Shown: piece after piece, positions 7,771-15,053 of the stretch
How positions within the stretch are numbered: the first letter of the stretch is position 1
How the letters are laid out: every line of letters begins with the position of its first letter
NCBI RefSeq assembly: GCF_030676415.1
Contig: NZ_JAUUTW010000042.1
Coordinates: 1-38,484, forward strand
DNA length: 38,484 bases
Source: Peribacillus frigoritolerans
Lineage (GTDB): Bacteria > Bacillota > Bacilli > Bacillales > DSM-1321
Direction: 5' to 3'
Program-made: the position numbers and the translations under genes
Notes under the pieces: model-generated
What the model was told of the DNA's origin: nothing
Seen by the model: only the letters and a program-made list of their open reading frames with translations
Databases searched by the model: none

Positions 7771-8259
7771 ATGAAATTTTGTCCAAATATATTATGCCGT
7801 CATAATCCATTCTGCGGTCATAATAAATTCAGCGGTGATAAATCATTCAGCTGCGATAAGTCATCCAGCTTCAATAAGTCATCCTGCTGCGATAAGTCAT
7901 CCTGCTGCGATAAGTCATCCTGCTGCGATAAGTCATCCTGCTGTGATAAGTCATCCTGCTGTGATAAAGGAAAGGACAAGGGGCATAAACGAAAAACATT
8001 ACCGCCAATCGGACAAGCATGTCAGACTCGCCGAGAAATAAGAGAGCTTTTAAGAACTTCTATCCTAGGTTCACCCATTATATTTACTACAACCTCTGAA
8101 CCATTTACACCTATATTTGGAGAGTTACGAAGTTTTGATGCTGATACCGGACAAGTGATAGTTAATGACAGAGTAACGGGTAATTTTACTATTAACATCT
8201 CATCTATTTGTTCCGTTACTGTTTGTTCCGTTCCAACGCAACGGATATTCAATGCTTGA
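7771..8259 (+). CDS. Cys-rich tandem-repeat protein, putative spore surface protein
   Basis: 162 residues from ATG 7771, with AAAAAGGAG ten bases upstream. The open frame extends further up but lacks a start signal there. The N-terminus (MKFCPNILCRHNPFCGHNKF) leads into seven six-residue repeats, of which the last four are DKSSCC, then a Lys-rich hinge. From about residue 85 a more ordered domain follows (ACQTRREIRELLRTSILGSP, FGELRSFDADTGQVIVND, ITGN-like strands, SSICSVTVC). Cys-rich, repeat-bearing proteins of this kind form cross-linked spore coat or exosporium layers in Bacillus. The assignment is by composition only. Confidence 0.55.
   Translation: MKFCPNILCRHNPFCGHNKFSGDKSFSCDKSSSFNKSSCCDKSSCCDKSSCCDKSSCCDKSSCCDKGKDKGHKRKTLPPIGQACQTRREIRELLRTSILGSPIIFTTTSEPFTPIFGELRSFDADTGQVIVNDRVTGNFTINISSICSVTVCSVPTQRIFNA
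7837..7962 (+). repeat. Seven tandem 18-bp coding repeats
   Basis: The unit is GATAAGTCATCCTGCTGC, encoding DKSSCC. The first three copies are diverged (SFSC, SSF and NKSSCC variants). The last four are identical at the protein level and differ only in the final C/T, which suggests recent expansion. Confidence 0.95.
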
Positions 8260-8293
8260 AATGACTTTATAGAGGATTGGGAAAAAAATAAAA

Positions 8294-8327
8294 AACTTCC
8301 TAAATGGGTGATGGAGGTCAGGAAGTT
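8294..8327 (-). terminator. Hairpin with minus-strand T-tract
   Basis: AACTTCCT (8294-8301) pairs with AGGAAGTT (8320-8327) across an 18-base loop. The A-rich flank at 8281-8293 gives a T-tract on the minus strand. Confidence 0.5.
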
Positions 8328-8384
8328 CTAAATTTCTACACATCCTGGAATCCTTTCATACTCTTCTCCATTCCAAGTAGGATA

Positions 8385-8420
8385 AAAAAGACAATTAATT
8401 TATTAATTAATTGTCTTTTT
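8385..8420. terminator. Strong bidirectional terminator
   Basis: Two perfect 16-base arms (AAAAAGACAATTAATT and its complement) flank a TATT loop. It separates the Cys-rich protein gene from the convergent amidohydrolase gene. Confidence 0.85.
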
Positions 8421-8503
8421 GCTCTGTTGTTTCTGTCATAAATGCACCGCCCCCTTCTATCTCTACGGACCCTTCAGTTCAACAAGAGTGTAGTGAGTTC
8501 TCA

Positions 8504-9262
8504 TTATATGTAATCGATGTCGAAATGAGAGGATATTAATTCCATGCTTTGTAAATCCCATTCAAAGGTAAGTATAGCTGATTGTTTTGATTTATGTGTT
8601 AAGAGGCGTACACCATTTTTTATGATCATGCTTTCTGCATCCCAAAAACGGACAGTTTCGTCTTCGCCAGTACGATTACAGACAATTACAGGCAGTCCTG
8701 TTTCTAATGACCTTTGTTCCCATTCTCCCTCTGGACCATGTAATCCGGGACCCCAGGAAGACGGTGCAATTAATATTTCTGCTCTTTTTTCAAATAAGTT
8801 GTAAGCAATATCTTGGGTATATGCGTCTGCACAAATCATAATGCCAACCTCAACATTGTCTGTTTTTATTGGCTCTATTACATCCCCTGAAGCTGACCAA
8901 TCATCAATAACACTGATTTTTCTCTGTTTACCTAATAAATGACCTTTTTTATCTATGACAAACACAGAATTATACAACTCTCCGTTACTGCCTTTTTCAG
9001 GGCAACCCAAAAATACAGTGCTTTTCAAATTCTTTAGTTTACTGCTCAAATTACTCATCCAAGCATCAGGTTGCCTGTTAATCCATCCAGTCCCAATCTT
9101 ATGATTGAATTGAAGTCCGCTGACACATAGTTCGGGTGTTATTATCCATTGGGCATTATTATTTGATGCTATATGAATGGCTTGGTCAATTAGTTTTTGG
9201 TTATACTCCACATCACCAGCAATAGGCAATAGGTGTAGTAAAGCTATTTTTATTTTTCCCAT
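8504..9262 (-). CDS. Carbon-nitrogen hydrolase (nitrilase superfamily)
   Basis: 252 residues, ATG at 9262 behind GGGAGA. The full nitrilase alpha-beta-beta-alpha fold is present. The catalytic triad reads Glu44 (ITPELCVSG), Lys115 (GKQRKISVID) and Cys144 (GIMICADAY). Such enzymes hydrolyse the C-N bond of nitriles, amides or N-carbamoyl compounds in the cytosol; the substrate cannot be read from sequence. The length is normal for omega-amidase or N-carbamoyl-hydrolase relatives. It stands alone on the minus strand, some 220 bases downstream of the VanW-family gene. Confidence 0.85.
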   Translation of the reverse strand: MGKIKIALLHLLPIAGDVEYNQKLIDQAIHIASNNNAQWIITPELCVSGLQFNHKIGTGWINRQPDAWMSNLSSKLKNLKSTVFLGCPEKGSNGELYNSVFVIDKKGHLLGKQRKISVIDDWSASGDVIEPIKTDNVEVGIMICADAYTQDIAYNLFEKRAEILIAPSSWGPGLHGPEGEWEQRSLETGLPVIVCNRTGEDETVRFWDAESMIIKNGVRLLTHKSKQSAILTFEWDLQSMELISSHFDIDYI

Positions 9263-9389
9263 AGTGATCTCCCAAACATCAACTTATATTAATGGCTATG
9301 CTTGTTATGATTGTAGCATAGACATTGATCGCCTTGTTCAAGTAATCTGTACCGATAAAGAAAAAGCTGGTTCCTCCCTCTCTCTAAAC

Positions 9390-9422
9390 AAGCCCTTGCT
9401 CCAATGAGCAAAGGCCGTTTTT
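9390..9422. terminator. Hairpin between amidohydrolase and VanW-family genes
   Basis: GCCCTTGCT (9392-9400) pairs with AGCAAAGGC (9407-9415). A T-run follows on the plus strand. The minus-strand side is poor in T, so its use for the VanW gene is uncertain. Confidence 0.5.
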
Positions 9423-9485
9423 ACGAGTTTCTTCTATATATAAACCAAATTTGCCTAAGGTGTCCCCATTCGTATAAGTGTACTT

Positions 9486-10397
9486 TTACGAACGAAAAAT
9501 TTGTTCTTTGGATATCTGCTTTGAAGCATCGGGAATTTTTCGCATTTTATAATTAATCATATCTGAAGAGTAAACCATGATACTTACCATTCCTCCTTGG
9601 ATTGTAGCCCGGATCAGGATAGGTTGATTGTACTTGTTTTTAAAACTAAAATCAGGCCCATACCAGCTTACTGTAGCATCGCGGCCAGATGGAACATACG
9701 GAACGCTCCTTGTATGGGAATAGCGTTGAACCGTTTGCAGCCCTGCATTGTCAATAGCATTAAACAAGGTGGATGAAACCTGGCAAATCCCTCCACCAAT
9801 CCCTTCAGAAAACTCTCCTTTAACGATAACCCGAGCGAGCAAATATCCTTTTTCTACTGACCTCTTGCCAACAACTTGGTTAAAAGAAAAGACCTCTCCT
9901 GGAAACACGACATAATTATTAATGGCTTCTGTAGCAAGTGAGATATTATTTGAACGATTTTTATTGTTCACATTAAAATAGGTTCTATATTCACCTATCT
10001 TTTTTTCACGAATTTCCGCAAGTAATTCGCTGTCAACTTTTGGATGAATTGCAAGCAAAGGTACTTCTAGTTTGTATGATCTACTACTGTACAAAAAGGA
10101 ATGAAATTGCTCTTTAAAGGCTTGATGGTATAGCTTATAACCTACCCGCCCAGGTAGAATATTACCTTGTTTGTCCATTGTGGCATTTACAGGTTTTTGG
10201 TACACTTTCCGGTCTATTTTTTCGACAAATTGATTGTATTTATCCACGTCCATCATAGGAACATCCAGTAATGGCATAGTAATATCAGCATGGTTGACAC
10301 TGGCAATCGTTTGTCCTTGGTGGGTTACCAATAAGCTTTCAGAAATATTCACTGGTTGAACGAATAGCAAAAGACCGGCAATCCATGTTAATCTCAA
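9486..10397 (-). CDS. VanW-family exported protein
   Basis: 303 residues from TTG 10397, with AGGAGG nine bases upstream. The longer frame from GTG 10445 has no ribosome site and would spoil the signal peptide. An N-terminal hydrophobic segment (WIAGLLLFVQPV) marks export. Residues about 20-130 resemble the PG_binding_4 region. From about 140 the VanW domain follows: NISLATEAINNYVVFPGEVF, SFNQVVG, GGGICQVSSTLFNA, RYSHTRSVPYVPSGRDATVS and YNQPILIRA. VanW proteins act at the cell envelope, in some cases in glycopeptide-resistance clusters, with no proven activity. It follows the secreted protein at 10442 so closely that they form one operon. Confidence 0.85.
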   Translation of the reverse strand: MRLTWIAGLLLFVQPVNISESLLVTHQGQTIASVNHADITMPLLDVPMMDVDKYNQFVEKIDRKVYQKPVNATMDKQGNILPGRVGYKLYHQAFKEQFHSFLYSSRSYKLEVPLLAIHPKVDSELLAEIREKKIGEYRTYFNVNNKNRSNNISLATEAINNYVVFPGEVFSFNQVVGKRSVEKGYLLARVIVKGEFSEGIGGGICQVSSTLFNAIDNAGLQTVQRYSHTRSVPYVPSGRDATVSWYGPDFSFKNKYNQPILIRATIQGGMVSIMVYSSDMINYKMRKIPDASKQISKEQIFRS

Positions 10398-10441
10398 TTG
10401 AATGCACCTCCTGGGTTGGTTTCTTTGAACATTCACAATTT

Positions 10442-11296
10442 TCACTTCAAGTCTTCATAAATTGCATCTTGATCAATAAACCAACGATCAGGCAAACTCT
10501 CCTTTCGGATCATAAAATGCATAACCTTTATTTCTTTGCCTTCTTTCTTCTTATAAATAGCTACTTGAACGGGTACATCCACGAGAAATAGACCATTAAA
10601 CTGTTCAGGCGGTTGCCTTAAAGGGTTAACTACTCCAAGGTATGTAATATCTTTAACAAGTTTATTGACATGGTTGGCTTGACTCGGATTAGATAAGGTC
10701 ATTGCTAATAATTTCTGATTTCCTTGATTAATGGCAATGGTAAAAATACGTATAAGTTCATAAGGATTTACCGTTTGTATATAATCATCAAGCTTACCAG
10801 CCGCTTTCAATACCATTAATTTATGAGAAAGATCTTCGTTTTTCAAACGATGCGTAATACTTCCAGAGAAATGAACACAAAAATGACCTGAAAAACCATT
10901 TGAAAGAGCACCTGCACCATGTGGCATTCCGTGCATAGATGCAGCAATCATTTGATTATTGATTAATACAATAATGGCTCTTCTATTCCAACTCCATTTA
11001 TTATTATAAATTTTCTTCATGATTTGAGTATCTTCTTTGGTTAATGGCTGTACATCGGCATGATGGCTACCTGCCCTTCGTTGTACCTTAAATGATAAAC
11101 CAGTTTCAATATCGATTATGGTGAAATTTGTTTTATCAGGAATAATGTTGTTTACAATCTCCCAAGGTAACATCTCAATTTTAAAGCTTATAGGTCCTTC
11201 TTCATCTTCCCATTCCATTGCATAGACCGAGTGATCGACCATTAAGACAATTATAAAAATAGCGATAATTACTTGATAAAATTTATTGTTTTTCAT
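10442..11296 (-). CDS. Unidentified secreted protein with HFCVHF motif
   Basis: 284 residues, with a clear signal peptide (MKNNKFYQVIIAIFIIVLMV, cleavage near VYA). The ribosome site is AGGAG before ATG 11296. The mature part starts with FKIEMLPWEIVNNIIPDK. Its centre carries FKVQRRAGSHHADVQPLT, MHGMPHGAGALSNGF and GHFCVHFSGSITH. The conserved His/Cys cluster (HGMPHG...GHFCVHF...TH) looks like an enzyme site. It faintly recalls the His-Gly-Cys core of L,D-transpeptidases, but order and spacing differ, so I do not claim that activity. The stop overlaps the next possible start (GTGA), which couples it to the VanW gene. A joint role in the envelope is inferred. Confidence 0.6.
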   Translation of the reverse strand: MKNNKFYQVIIAIFIIVLMVDHSVYAMEWEDEEGPISFKIEMLPWEIVNNIIPDKTNFTIIDIETGLSFKVQRRAGSHHADVQPLTKEDTQIMKKIYNNKWSWNRRAIIVLINNQMIAASMHGMPHGAGALSNGFSGHFCVHFSGSITHRLKNEDLSHKLMVLKAAGKLDDYIQTVNPYELIRIFTIAINQGNQKLLAMTLSNPSQANHVNKLVKDITYLGVVNPLRQPPEQFNGLFLVDVPVQVAIYKKKEGKEIKVMHFMIRKESLPDRWFIDQDAIYEDLK

Positions 11297-11630
11297 TTGG
11301 CCTCTCCTGCATTTTTCTTTATTATTTCAGGACATAATAAATTGAATACCTTTGAAAATTTGGAAATTCTTCAAATTAAACTCCTCCCTGTTTATTTATG
11401 TTCCAAACACTGTGATGGGGGAATCAGTATAAAGGCTAAAAAGGCTCAGTCATGCTAGTGTTGATGGTCCAATATGTACTTTGGTATCCCTAATCCGGTA
11501 AATAGAAACTACACAAGATGCCATGCGGCCTGCTCCAGGGAAAAAATAAATAAAAGACATGATATACAAAAAAGAAAACATAAGTGGGATTGATAATCTC
11601 ATTGATGTAAGGCTTGCCTCGTATAGTCTG

Positions 11631-11702
11631 ACTACACTTTTAATAAATGCATCTCTAACTTTTTTAGCAAAATCTAGTGGTGGTTCAATCAATTCAAAGT
11701 AC
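11631..11702 (-). pseudogene. Remnant of a second DUF1259 gene
   Basis: The minus strand encodes YFELIEPPLDFAKKVRDAF, nearly the same as the C-terminal FESIEPPLEFARKVREAF of the DUF1259 protein at 565-969. Upstream and downstream the similarity stops. The larger open frame around it has no ribosome site and is not a gene. Confidence 0.65.
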
Positions 11703-11751
11703 GAGGATATTAGTTTAAAATCCTCAACTTCCAATAGGTTATATGAACATA

Positions 11752-11786
11752 AAAAACCTTCAGATTTTGTTCTGAAGGGATTTTTG
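11752..11786 (+). terminator. Terminator-like hairpin
   Basis: CCTTCAGA (11757-11764) and TCTGAAGG (11771-11778) flank a six-base loop, with A-run before and T-run after. Confidence 0.7.
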
Positions 11787-12095
11787 TAGAGTATTATGAT
11801 ACATGTGCTAAAGATGCTTACATTGATAAATTGATATGGGAACAATGAAAAGCTCTCACCTTCAATAAGAAATGAAAGAAGACAAGGGCTTTTTAACTTT
11901 TATTGTATTATACCACTGATCATTATCACCTACATTTACCGCGGGATACTTCGTTGCATGGGCTGTTTGTTGTATCATCAAGAAATTGAAGCGGAAGGGG
12001 CAAAGATGACGGATTTTGAGTGTTAAACAGGAGTTTACACTTATTTCTATTTCAGGTGCTTCTAGCGTTGTTATGTTAATTAGTAAGTGAAAAAC

Positions 12096-12128
12096 ATAAA
12101 AAGGGCGCTTCCTCGGATAAGGAAGCGC
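12096..12128 (-). terminator. Second terminator after tpx
   Basis: GCGCTTCCT pairs with AGGAAGCGC (12105-12113 / 12120-12128). The minus strand then runs into CCCTTTTT. Confidence 0.7.
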
Positions 12129-12302
12129 TTCCATCTTATATAAAGCTATTGGACTTTTATTATAGCATGATTACCCTTCAAATAACAGGAATTAATGTTT
12201 AATTTTAGTATATTTAATTATATTTTGACGTTAGAAAGAGACCTGGATAGAAGTACTTATCTCCTTTTGTGTTAATGAAGTCACTGGAAATTCAGTATCG
12301 AC

Positions 12303-12341
12303 AAAAGACCGTCCAGCTTTTTGTAAATCGGACGGTCTTGC
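12303..12341 (-). terminator. Hairpin behind tpx
   Basis: A perfect 10-bp stem AAGACCGTCC / GGACGGTCTT with a 15-base loop lies about 50 bases after the tpx stop. The T-tract is short. Confidence 0.65.
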
Positions 12342-12390
12342 GGATAATAGAATAGGATGTAATTTTAATATCCATCGTGAGGGAAAATAT

Positions 12391-12930
12391 TTATTTAGCT
12401 GCACCAGCTTTATTTATCACTTCCTTCGCTGCCTGCAATGCGGATTCATAATCAAGGTGATCCGTGACTTCCGGTACATATTCCGCATACTTAATGGTTC
12501 CTTCTTGATTTATTACAAATACTGCCCTGCATTCCAGTCGTTGTTCTTTCATATACGTTCCATATGCAGTACCAAAAGACAAATCAAAGTGATCGGAGAG
12601 AATGGTTATAGCTTCCACATTACTTTCTTTACACCATCTTGCTTGAGCAAAGGGAAGGTCTGCGCTGATAGCTAACACTGCTACATCATCACCCATTTTG
12701 CTTGCTTCTTCATTTAAGAGCTTCGTTTGTAAATCACATACACCAGTATCAAGCGAAGGAACAGTCGTTATGATGCATGTCTTATTTTTATAGTCTGTTA
12801 AATGTGCTTTACGCCGGTCATTTGTTAATAGTGCAAAGTCAGGGGCCTTATCTCCTACTTTTAGTTCAGGACCAATCAAGGTCACTGGATTACCGCCTAA
12901 AGTTACTGCACCAGTACGCTCATGTACCAA
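12391..12930 (-). CDS. tpx: Thiol peroxidase
   Basis: 179 residues from TTG 12930, with GGAGG seven bases upstream. This is a Tpx-type atypical 2-Cys peroxiredoxin. It has the N-terminal hairpin VTLGGNPVTLIGPELKVGDK, the APDF strand, and the peroxidatic Cys65 in TTVPSLDTGVCD. The resolving Cys100 is in LPFAQARWC, and the C-terminal CRAVFVINQEGTIKYAEYVP is the usual ending. It reduces H2O2 and alkyl peroxides with thioredoxin. It lies 30 bases after the HIU hydrolase gene on the same strand. Uricase makes H2O2, so co-expression would detoxify the by-product; the link is inferred from position, but the fit is good. Confidence 0.93.
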   Translation of the reverse strand: MVHERTGAVTLGGNPVTLIGPELKVGDKAPDFALLTNDRRKAHLTDYKNKTCIITTVPSLDTGVCDLQTKLLNEEASKMGDDVAVLAISADLPFAQARWCKESNVEAITILSDHFDLSFGTAYGTYMKEQRLECRAVFVINQEGTIKYAEYVPEVTDHLDYESALQAAKEVINKAGAAK

Positions 12931-12960
12931 ATTGAACCCTCCAACTCTCTTACTGATTTA

Positions 12961-13320
12961 CTAGCTTCCTCGGTAGGTGCTATATCCTCCTGGAGCAACA
13001 AGCAGAGGAACATGATAATGTTCTTCATTACTCCTTATTCCAAACCGAAGTGGGACCTTATTTAAAAATGGCCTTATATTTAGTTCATTCGCTCCATCAT
13101 TGAAATATTCCCCAACATAAAAGACAAGCTCATACTCACCTGGTTTGAAATCATCCCCTTGAAGAAGCGGATCATCCACTCTCCCATCTTTGTTTGTACA
13201 GACCTCTTTAATGAAAGAATGGTCTCCCTGTTCTGCTATGGCCCAAAGTTCTATCTTCATCCCTTTTGCCGGCAGGCCTTTAGACAGGTCCAAAACATGT
13301 GTGGTCAGCTTACTGTCCAT
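12961..13320 (-). CDS. uraH: 5-hydroxyisourate hydrolase
   Basis: 119 residues, the normal length. It is a transthyretin-like protein (TRP/PucM family). LTTHVLDLSKGLPAKG carries His8, DGR gives Arg47, HYHVPLLVAPGGYSTYRGS supplies His103, and the diagnostic C-terminal tetrapeptide is YRGS. It opens 5-hydroxyisourate to OHCU in the cytosol, step two of urate breakdown. Its ATG overlaps the uricase stop (TAATG), so translation is probably coupled. Confidence 0.95.
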   Translation of the reverse strand: MDSKLTTHVLDLSKGLPAKGMKIELWAIAEQGDHSFIKEVCTNKDGRVDDPLLQGDDFKPGEYELVFYVGEYFNDGANELNIRPFLNKVPLRFGIRSNEEHYHVPLLVAPGGYSTYRGS

Positions 13321-14303
13321 TATCGGGAAGCCCCTACAGTTGAATCAGCTGCCTTTTTTTGTTTAACGTCTTCTTGTGTAACGACAAAGCCTTGGAAGCC
13401 AAACGGAGGACGAGGTTCCTGATAAACACTTCCTTCTGAATTTGGAATCGTTTCTACGACTGTTTCCCAGGTACGATTATTGGTTTTAAATTGAACATTC
13501 GCCAGCTGAGGGAAACGTTCCAGAATCCTAATGCCAATATGATAAATGAGCTGCTGAATCGAACGGTTATTCAGTTCATGGAACACTGTGTTTGCAATAT
13601 CACAAATTTGTTCTGCTGCTACATACTTTTCTGGATTCGCTCCAGTGGCATCCTCCCAGCGGCTATATTCCCAATCGAAATCCAAGTAGATAAATAGCGG
13701 ACGATCTTGAGCTTCTGGCAGTGTGGTGTATTCATCTTGAATAAATCCATAAAAAGAGCTTCCTTTAACCTTGATTAAATGGACATCAACTATTCCACTT
13801 GTATGCTTAACGATTTTGCTTCCGGTAGGTGTCCTTTCCACTTCGATTGTAGTGGTAGCCCTTTCATTTCTGGAACATCGATAGACAACATCACTATTTT
13901 CATGCCCTTCCCCTTTTGGAACGAGTACATGATCGAAGGGAACTTCAGTTGCTGTCAGTTCCACTGCATCTATGTGGCTGTACTTATCAAGGAAAACTTC
14001 ACATATGAACTTTAAAAATCCTTCCGCCGTATTTCCTTGATAATTGGCCGCCTGGCGATGAATGATGTTTTTCATGGAATCCGTTGCAATCACCAAGCTA
14101 TTATCTCCTTCCGTAAAAGAAGATAAAAAAGCTTCCCCTTTCAGAGAAATCTGGCAATTAAATCCAAAAATAGTATTATCTCTTTCTATGAAACTTGATT
14201 CCGGTATTTTCCTCAAACCTGTAAGGGGCTGTACAAAAGTCCTGTATACAAATACATCTCCTTTACCGTAATACATCGTTCTGTTTTCATTTTGGGCTGT
14301 CAT
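13320..14303 (-). CDS. pucL: Urate oxidase (uricase)
   Basis: 327 residues from ATG 14303, directly after AGGAGGAGG. The 16 codons before it in the open frame lie over the ribosome site and are not used. Two tunnelling-fold domains are visible. YYGKGDVFVYRT carries Lys14 and VIATDSMKN Thr74 of the catalytic dyad. VELTATEVPFDHV, SGIVDVHLIKVKGSSFYGF, DEYTTLPEA and HELNNRSIQQLIYHIG follow. It is cofactor-free and turns urate plus O2 into 5-hydroxyisourate and H2O2. In B. subtilis PucL this domain is fused behind the OHCU decarboxylase; here the two are separate genes 13 bases apart. The symbol is used for the uricase function only. Confidence 0.95.
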   Translation of the reverse strand: MTAQNENRTMYYGKGDVFVYRTFVQPLTGLRKIPESSFIERDNTIFGFNCQISLKGEAFLSSFTEGDNSLVIATDSMKNIIHRQAANYQGNTAEGFLKFICEVFLDKYSHIDAVELTATEVPFDHVLVPKGEGHENSDVVYRCSRNERATTTIEVERTPTGSKIVKHTSGIVDVHLIKVKGSSFYGFIQDEYTTLPEAQDRPLFIYLDFDWEYSRWEDATGANPEKYVAAEQICDIANTVFHELNNRSIQQLIYHIGIRILERFPQLANVQFKTNNRTWETVVETIPNSEGSVYQEPRPPFGFQGFVVTQEDVKQKKAADSTVGASR

Positions 14304-14316
14304 ATTATTCCTCCTC

Positions 14317-14814
14317 CTATTTAATAAAATCAGATAACCTGTGGCTGGCAATTAAGTGGATTTGCTTGATCGCTTCCTTAAGTTCATTTGCCTGATCCAA
14401 ACCAATCCTTCTTTTCATCTCTGCCTTTATCACCGTTTTATCGCTGCCACGTACAGCAAATATGAACGGAAATCCAAACTTTTCTTTATACTGATTATTT
14501 AACGCATGAAATTCTTCATATTCATCCGGAGAAAGCGAATTCAAACCGGCTGCGGACTGTTCTTTAACTGATGCTTCAGCCATATCAATCCGGGCTGCTA
14601 GGTCCGGGTGAGACTTGATTAATTGGAGCTGTTCCGATAATGAGGCATTCTGCACAACTATTTCCATTTTCTGTTTTAGGTCCTCTAAGGAAATGAATGG
14701 CTTGTACTCCCATGAACGCTCTGCTATCCATGGAGAATGTTCATATACCCAACCTAACTTTTCGATGAATTCCACCTTGTTCAACTCATTAATGCTATTA
14801 AGGTCAGATATCAA
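14317..14814 (-). CDS. uraD: OHCU decarboxylase
   Basis: 165 residues from TTG 14814, seven bases after GGGAGG. The upstream in-frame codons cover that site. The all-helical OHCU decarboxylase fold shows NKVEFIEKLGWVYEHSPWIA, SHPDLAAR with the catalytic His69, the Ser-Glu region (SVKEQSAAGL), FGFPFIFAVRG and the C-terminal RLSDF. It converts 2-oxo-4-hydroxy-4-carboxy-5-ureidoimidazoline to S-allantoin. First gene of the operon uraD-uricase-uraH-(tpx). Confidence 0.93.
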   Translation of the reverse strand: MISDLNSINELNKVEFIEKLGWVYEHSPWIAERSWEYKPFISLEDLKQKMEIVVQNASLSEQLQLIKSHPDLAARIDMAEASVKEQSAAGLNSLSPDEYEEFHALNNQYKEKFGFPFIFAVRGSDKTVIKAEMKRRIGLDQANELKEAIKQIHLIASHRLSDFIK

Positions 14815-14867
14815 TACGGGCCCTCCCTTCTTCCGATTATTTTTATAATTCAAAACATTCTTAACTT

Positions 14868-14929
14868 AATTGAATTATATACATGCGTTCATTTATAGGT
14901 CATTAGCTGAAAAAGCTAATATTTTTCCA
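14868..14929 (-). promoter_or_regulatory. Promoter and putative PucR site of the urate operon
   Basis: On the minus strand TGTATATAATT gives a TATAAT box (14879-14874), with no good -35 hexamer. Upstream lies ATTAGCT-gaaaa-AGCTAAT (14902-14920), followed by TTGGAAAAATAT (minus, 14928-14917). The pair TTGGAAAAATAT ... GTATATAATT recurs in front of the second PucR-type gene at 17560-17603. The TTGG core fits the known B. subtilis PucR box only partly. Confidence 0.45.
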
Positions 14930-15053
14930 ACCCCATTGTGCTTACCGCACTCACCTTTTAAAGAACAGGCCATCCTAATAGCTTAGCTGATGTTGCCAAT
15001 ATTCAAAAAATTAGTTAAATTAGAGAAAAAAGGCACAGCGAAGGGGACCTATC

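Larger units (their letters stand above)
11846..12390. other. Gene-free region downstream of tpx
   Basis: I see no gene with a start signal. It holds two strong hairpins (12096-12128 and 12303-12341) suited to ending the minus-strand urate/tpx transcript. Near 12238-12310 a minus-strand tail reads TEFPVTSLTQKEISTSIQVS and stops; it may be a scrap of a lost gene. Confidence 0.5.

Noticed and set aside
7837..7962. Regular tandem repeats that could suggest a CRISPR array
   Set aside because: The 18-bp units are adjacent without spacers and are in frame inside a gene, encoding DKSSCC.
8405..8445. Ten-codon minus-strand frame MTETTEQKDN before the 8385 terminator
   Set aside because: It has a GGGGG-rich upstream region, but it is too short and its stop lies in the terminator stem; it could be a leader peptide but there is no further support.
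11345..11395. Fifteen-codon minus-strand frame behind GGGAGGAG in the leader of the secreted protein gene
   Set aside because: It has a TTG start and good ribosome site, but no other sign of coding; it was left out as a chance leader ORF.
11450..11845. 131-codon minus-strand frame
   Set aside because: No ribosome site; only 24 codons in it resemble a protein (DUF1259 remnant), and it runs through a terminator hairpin.
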